Shown one piece after another: positions 7,914 through 11,439 of a DNA stretch of 11,439 bases. The position numbers were made by a program, and so were the translations under genes. The notes below the pieces were generated by a model. The model was not told the origin of the DNA, did not search any database, and saw only the letters and a program-made list of their open reading frames with translations. This DNA is from Phycisphaerae bacterium (GTDB lineage: Bacteria > Planctomycetota > Phycisphaerae > Tepidisphaerales > Tepidisphaeraceae): contig JACMJD010000594.1 of the NCBI GenBank assembly GCA_014380825.1, forward strand, positions 1 through 11,439. The letters run 5' to 3'. Every line of letters starts with the position of its first letter. Position 1 is the first letter of the stretch.

Positions 7914-7956
7914 GGCGCGGACATTCGGGACAAATTCCAATACGGATGTCCGCGCC
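7914..7956. repeat. Perfect 11-bp inverted repeat, possible operator or 5' leader hairpin
   Basis: GGCGCGGACAT at 7914-7924 is the exact reverse complement of ATGTCCGCGCC at 7946-7956, with a 21-base, more AT-rich spacer. Arm centres are 32 bases apart, about three helical turns, so both half-sites would face the same side of the DNA. As RNA it could form a stem with a 21-base loop, but no T-run follows, so it is not an intrinsic terminator. Confidence 0.6.
7927..7950 (+). promoter_or_regulatory. Possible ECF-type promoter for the sigma factor gene
   Basis: GGGAC at 7927-7931 and GTC at 7948-7950 are 16 bases apart, close to the general ECF pattern GGAAC, about 16 bases, GTC. The start of transcription would fall about 20 bases before the sigma factor ATG. 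The match is short and overlaps the inverted repeat, so chance is a real possibility. Confidence 0.25.
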
Positions 7957-7976
7957 GCGGGGTATCTTCCGCAGAT

Positions 7977-8561
7977 ATGAGTGACTCGGCCGATGAGGTG
8001 ACGCTCGTGTTGCACCAGCTTCAAGGCGGGGATGCGCTGGCGGCAGAACGACTCTTGCCACTGGTGTATCAGGAACTGCGCAAACGCTCGGGACAGCTCA
8101 TGGCCGGCGAACGGAAAGATCACACGCTCCAGCGCACCGCGCTGGTGCATGAGGCGTTCCTGAAACTCGTTCGGCCGGGCGTGACGTTTGAAAGTAGGCT
8201 GCACTTCTTCAATGCCGCAGCGCTGGCGATGCGACGGATCCTGATCGACCACGCCGAAGCGCGTCGAGCGCAAAAGCGTGGCGGCGGAAAGGCGGAAGTC
8301 AGCCTCGACGATGTCGACGTCGAAGGATTGGCTCCGGCCGATTCATCGGGCGGTTCTAGGGGCGTCGATATTCTGGCGCTGGATGAGGCGATGAAAGAGC
8401 TTCAATCGCGCTCGCCGCGGCAGCATCAGGTTGTGATGCTGAGATTTTTCGCCGGGCTGAAGGACGCGGAGATCGCCGCCATGCTCGACATGAGCGAAAA
8501 GACCGTCCGCCGCGATTGGGTGTCAGCGCGGCTGTGGCTGCACGGGGAGATTAGCAAGTAG
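7977..8561 (+). CDS. ECF-family RNA polymerase sigma factor (Sigma70_ECF / TIGR02999 type)
   Basis: Transcription initiation factor of 194 residues that directs RNA polymerase to a specific promoter set. Region 2 spans about 8-98, with TALVHEAFLKL (54-64) and HFFNAAALAMRRILIDHAEA (76-95), the last part being the -10 recognition helix typical of this family. Region 4 spans about 135-190, with the helix-turn-helix LKDAEIAAMLDMSEKTVRRD (161-180) for -35 binding. The acidic, Gly/Ser-rich stretch at about 108-130 is the linker. ATG at 7977 is chosen because the family fold begins directly after it. An in-frame ATG at 7896 would add 27 residues with no family resemblance and would read through the inverted repeat. 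The ribosome site is weak. No anti-sigma factor gene is adjacent; a Ser/Thr kinase follows 85 bases downstream, a pairing known in planctomycetes. Confidence 0.9.
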   Translation: MSDSADEVTLVLHQLQGGDALAAERLLPLVYQELRKRSGQLMAGERKDHTLQRTALVHEAFLKLVRPGVTFESRLHFFNAAALAMRRILIDHAEARRAQKRGGGKAEVSLDDVDVEGLAPADSSGGSRGVDILALDEAMKELQSRSPRQHQVVMLRFFAGLKDAEIAAMLDMSEKTVRRDWVSARLWLHGEISK

Positions 8562-8567
8562 CAATCC

Positions 8568-8637
8568 GTGGCATGGGCGCCTCGCCCATGCGTTAGTCGC
8601 TTGAGCGACATGAGCATGGGCGGGGCGCCGATGCCAC
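8568..8637. repeat. 70-base compound palindrome, REP-like, between sigma factor and kinase genes
   Basis: The 24-base arms at 8568-8591 and 8614-8637 are inverted copies matching at 22 of 24 positions. Each arm is itself a hairpin: GCATGGGCG, CCT, CGCCCATGC (8571-8591) is a perfect 9-bp stem, and 8614-8634 forms the same stem with one mismatch. The spacer holds a third palindrome, GTCGCT, TG, AGCGAC (8596-8609). It fills almost all of the 85-base gap. No T-run follows, so it is not a standard terminator. The nested form is that of a REP/BIME-type dispersed repeat, but no second copy lies in this window. Confidence 0.8.
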
Positions 8638-8643
8638 GAGAGA
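8638..8643 (+). promoter_or_regulatory. Candidate ribosome binding site of the kinase gene
   Basis: GAGAGA lies just before ATG 8647 with a short spacing of 3-4 bases, and it begins on the base after the palindrome ends. It is the only purine-rich stretch near this start. Folding of the right arm could affect access to it. Confidence 0.4.
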
Positions 8644-8646
8644 TTC

Positions 8647-11439
8647 ATGAACCCTCGCGATCACGATCGCATGATGGAGATTCTCGCCGACGCGGTAGAG
8701 CTGCCGACGGTGCAGCGTGCGGCGTTTCTGGATGGCGCGTGCGCGAATGATCCATCGCTTCGCCGCGAGATCGATCGATTGCTCAGCGGCGAAGAATCCG
8801 CGGCCTCGGCGCTGGCGACGAGTCACGCGCAGGAAGCGGTCATCCGGTCGCTCGAACCGCCGAGTCAGATCGGCCTGTATCGAATCATCCGCGAGCTTGG
8901 CCACGGCGGGATGGGCGCGGTTTACCTGGCGATGCAGCAATTGCCGGTGAAGCGGGCGGTGGCGATCAAGCTGCTGTTGCCGGGCATGGACACGCGCGAA
9001 GTGCTGGCGCGGTTCGAATCCGAGCGACAGGCGCTGGCGCAGATGAGCCATCCGAATGTCGCGCAGGTCTACGACGCCGGCGCGACCGAGCTTGGCCGGC
9101 CGTACTTCGTGATGGAGTATGTCGACGGGCCGTCAATCACCGAATTTTGTGATGCGAATCGATTGAGCACTGTCGCGCGGCTGGAACTGTTCCTGCAAGT
9201 TTGCCAGGCCGTGGAGCACGCGCACCAGAAGGCGATCATCCATCGCGATCTGAAGCCGTCGAACGTGCTGGTCATCCAGCGCGAGGGCCAGGCGATTCCG
9301 AAGGTCATCGACTTCGGCATCGCCAAGGCGACCGACATGACGCGCACAAGCCGCACCGCGTTCACCGAGCACGGCCAGTTGATTGGCACGCCCGAGTACA
9401 TGAGCCCGGAGCAAGCATCGGCGGGCGCGATCGACGTCGATACGCGCAGCGATGTCTATTGCCTAGGCGTTCTGCTGTACGAGTTGCTCACCGGCACGCT
9501 GCCGTTCGATCGCGCGACGCTGCGCGGCTCAGCCAACGACGAGATCCGCCGGATCATTCGCGAAGTCGATCCGCCCAAACCCAGCACGCGGGTCAGTGAC
9601 ATTGCCGACGACGCCGAGAAAGTGGCGGCGGCGCGACAGAGCGATCCGAACGGATTGCGCCGGCGAATTCGCGGCGACCTGGATTGGATCACGATGCGCG
9701 CGATGGAGAAGGATCGCGCGCGGCGCTACGGCTCGCCAGCGGAGTTGGCGGATGATCTGCGTCGCCATCTGCGCGATGAAGCGGTGCTCGCCGGGCCGCC
9801 AACCAAGACGTATCGCGTCGGCAAATTCGTTCGGCGCCACCGCACGGCCGTCGCCGTGGCTGCACTCTTGGTGATCACGCTGCTGGCGGGTATTGCAGCG
9901 ACGACATGGCAGGCTCGCCGCGCTCGTTACGCGGAGAAAGTTGCGTTGGAACAAAAGGCGCTGGCCGAGCGACGATTCAACGACGTGCGCGCGTTGGCGG
10001 GCACGTTCATCTTCGAGATCGACGACGCGATCGTGTACGCCGGGCCGACTAAGGCGCGCGAGAAACTCGTGCAGACGGCGCAGCGATACCTCAATGATCT
10101 GTCCCGCGAATCGAATGATGGCTCGCTCGATCGCGATCTGGTCAAAGGATACTTGAAGGTCGGCAACGTCCTGTTTTTCCCTGGTGCGCCGCATCTGGGC
10201 GATCCCAAAGGCGCCGCGGAAAACTACGCGAAGGCGCTGCAAGTCGCGCGCGTAAGAGCGACGACAAACCCCGCCGACGCGACCGCGGCGGGGGAGTTGG
10301 GCGTCGCTCACATCTATCTGGGGAAATCGCAGCTCGCGATGGGTCAAATCGATGCATCGCTTCAGAATTTCACGGACGCGAAGGCGATTTACGACGACCT
10401 GTCCCGCCGAGAGCCAGCCGCATGGCGCTGGCCGCGAAACGTCGGGCTGATTTTGGACAACCTGTCTGATGTCTATCGGCAGCAGGGAGACGGTACCAAG
10501 GCGCTTGCGGCGTTGAAGCAGTGCGAGGAGATCTACGAATCGCTGGCGGCGGAACATCTCGATCAGCCAGTCGTGCAGCGCGATGTCCTGGTGGTTCACG
10601 GTGCGCTGGCGTCGTTGTTGCTCGATATGGGTTTGGCGGGCGATGCGATCTCGCACGCCCGGCGAGCATCACAGCGCGCAATCGAAACGCTCGCGCGTCA
10701 GCCGGAGAATCCCGCGTTTCAGCGCGACGTTCCACTGGAGCGCCAGCGACTGTGCGAAGTGCTGTTGACCATCGACCACTGCGGCGAACCGTTGCAGATG
10801 ATGCCGGATGTCGTCGCGCACAACCGGAAGACGCTGGACAACGATCGATCCAATTATCTGGCGAAGCGCGACCTGGCGAACTCGCTGACCGGCCTGGGCA
10901 ACGCGCAGCGCGCCGGCGGACAGCTTCGCAAAGCGATGGTGTCTTACAACGAAGCGATGTCGCTGCGCGAGCAATTGCTCAAGCTCGATCCGAAGGACTG
11001 GCAGACGGAAAAGGGGATCGCCGTGCTGCATCGCGCGCTGGCGATGAGCCTCCGTGAAACCGGCGAGCTGCCGCTCGCATTGAATCATGCGCACCAGGCG
11101 GTGCGGATCTTTCGGAAGCGACTGGAAGTCGACGATACCAGTCCGATCAGGCTGGCGATCAGCTTTAGCGAGCGCGTAATTGGCGAGATCCTCATCGATC
11201 AGGGCGAGATCAAGCCGGCGATTGAGCACCTGAGCATCGCGGCACAATTTTATGCGCGCCCCGGCGCGTCGACGCGTGAACCTGCGCCCGATCGACGCGA
11301 GCTGGCTGCGGTTCTCGTTTCTCTTGCGACCGCGTTGCGGGCCGACGCACAACACGCCGAGAGTGATTCCGTCACAAAGGACGGGCTGAAACTCGCGGAT
11401 GCGATTCTGGCCGTGAGTGATAAGGACGACCTGATCCGT
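8647..11439 (+). CDS. PknB-like Ser/Thr protein kinase with one transmembrane segment and TPR-like C-terminal region; 3' partial
   Basis: Membrane Ser/Thr kinase; 931 residues are present and the frame is still open at the window end. Residues 1-73 are the helical region common before the kinase domain in this family (AFLDGACANDPSLRREIDRLL). The kinase domain spans about 78-375: glycine loop GHGGMG (85-90), catalytic Lys108, HRDLKPSN with catalytic Asp201, DFG with Asp222, a Ser/Thr-rich activation loop (230-243), and SPE (253-255) in the APE position. All key residues are intact. One membrane helix lies at about 400-421, after basic GKFVRRHR. About 510 residues follow with degenerate TPR-like helix pairs (for example 521-585 and 742-777), likely a protein-binding or sensory region. 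ATG 8647 is the first start after an in-frame TGA at 8611. ATG 8671 is an alternative without a ribosome site. It probably works with the preceding sigma factor. Confidence 0.92.
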   Translation, partial: MNPRDHDRMMEILADAVELPTVQRAAFLDGACANDPSLRREIDRLLSGEESAASALATSHAQEAVIRSLEPPSQIGLYRIIRELGHGGMGAVYLAMQQLPVKRAVAIKLLLPGMDTREVLARFESERQALAQMSHPNVAQVYDAGATELGRPYFVMEYVDGPSITEFCDANRLSTVARLELFLQVCQAVEHAHQKAIIHRDLKPSNVLVIQREGQAIPKVIDFGIAKATDMTRTSRTAFTEHGQLIGTPEYMSPEQASAGAIDVDTRSDVYCLGVLLYELLTGTLPFDRATLRGSANDEIRRIIREVDPPKPSTRVSDIADDAEKVAAARQSDPNGLRRRIRGDLDWITMRAMEKDRARRYGSPAELADDLRRHLRDEAVLAGPPTKTYRVGKFVRRHRTAVAVAALLVITLLAGIAATTWQARRARYAEKVALEQKALAERRFNDVRALAGTFIFEIDDAIVYAGPTKAREKLVQTAQRYLNDLSRESNDGSLDRDLVKGYLKVGNVLFFPGAPHLGDPKGAAENYAKALQVARVRATTNPADATAAGELGVAHIYLGKSQLAMGQIDASLQNFTDAKAIYDDLSRREPAAWRWPRNVGLILDNLSDVYRQQGDGTKALAALKQCEEIYESLAAEHLDQPVVQRDVLVVHGALASLLLDMGLAGDAISHARRASQRAIETLARQPENPAFQRDVPLERQRLCEVLLTIDHCGEPLQMMPDVVAHNRKTLDNDRSNYLAKRDLANSLTGLGNAQRAGGQLRKAMVSYNEAMSLREQLLKLDPKDWQTEKGIAVLHRALAMSLRETGELPLALNHAHQAVRIFRKRLEVDDTSPIRLAISFSERVIGEILIDQGEIKPAIEHLSIAAQFYARPGASTREPAPDRRELAAVLVSLATALRADAQHAESDSVTKDGLKLADAILAVSDKDDLIR

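Larger units (their letters stand above)
7854..7976. promoter_or_regulatory. Divergent intergenic region between the surface-protein block and the sigma factor
   Basis: These 123 bases separate the start of the minus-strand RTX gene from the start of the plus-strand sigma factor, so promoters for both directions should lie here. I see no convincing housekeeping -35/-10 pair. The region contains an 11-bp inverted repeat and an ECF-like promoter match, listed separately. On the minus strand GGAAA lies about 10 bases before the RTX gene ATG and may be its ribosome site. Confidence 0.6.

Noticed and set aside
7896..7976. An upstream in-frame start for the sigma factor at 7896
   Set aside because: The extra 27 residues do not resemble the family and would translate the inverted repeat region. 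ATG 7977 sits directly before the conserved fold.
8571..8591. Intrinsic terminator after the sigma factor gene
   Set aside because: The perfect hairpin is not followed by a T-run on either strand, so a Rho-independent terminator is not supported.
8568..8750. A small plus-strand open frame starting in the palindrome and running into the kinase gene
   Set aside because: It overlaps the kinase coding sequence in another frame, has no ribosome site, and its first third is palindrome sequence.

Overview
The window looks like planctomycete DNA. It is GC-rich and carries three consecutive genes whose products begin with the planctomycete LEPR-XLL-type motif (here LEQRRLM, LETRTLC and LETRQLM). It also carries a sigma factor of the planctomycete-rich Sigma70_ECF family beside a membrane Ser/Thr kinase with a long C-terminal sensor-like region. 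A class such as Phycisphaerae is possible, but I cannot fix it from this sequence.

Layout. Positions 1-1602 (+) hold the 3' part of a glycoside hydrolase family 5 gene whose product ends in a cadherin-like Ig domain; its start lies outside the window. It converges on, and overlaps by 7 bases, a three-gene block on the minus strand, read right to left: a 789-residue RTX calcium-binding repeat protein (7853-5484), a 590-residue right-handed beta-helix protein with a Calx-beta-like domain (5438-3666), and a 675-residue SBBP beta-propeller protein with RTX repeats at its end (3623-1596). Gaps of 45 and 42 bases suggest a single transcript.

A 123-base divergent region (7854-7976) contains an 11-bp inverted repeat and an ECF-like promoter match. 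It separates the block from a plus-strand pair: the ECF sigma factor (7977-8561) and a Ser/Thr kinase (8647 to beyond the window end). The 85-base gap between these two is almost filled by a 70-base compound palindrome that looks like a REP-type repeat and ends next to the kinase ribosome binding site.

Reading it together: the left two thirds encode a set of secreted or surface proteins (polysaccharide hydrolase, beta-helix, beta-propeller, calcium-binding RTX scaffold). The right third is a signalling pair of a kind known in planctomycetes, in which the kinase is thought to work with the neighbouring ECF sigma factor. That the pair controls the divergent surface-protein block is inference from position only. 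No RNA genes, CRISPR arrays, transposases or attachment sites were seen.
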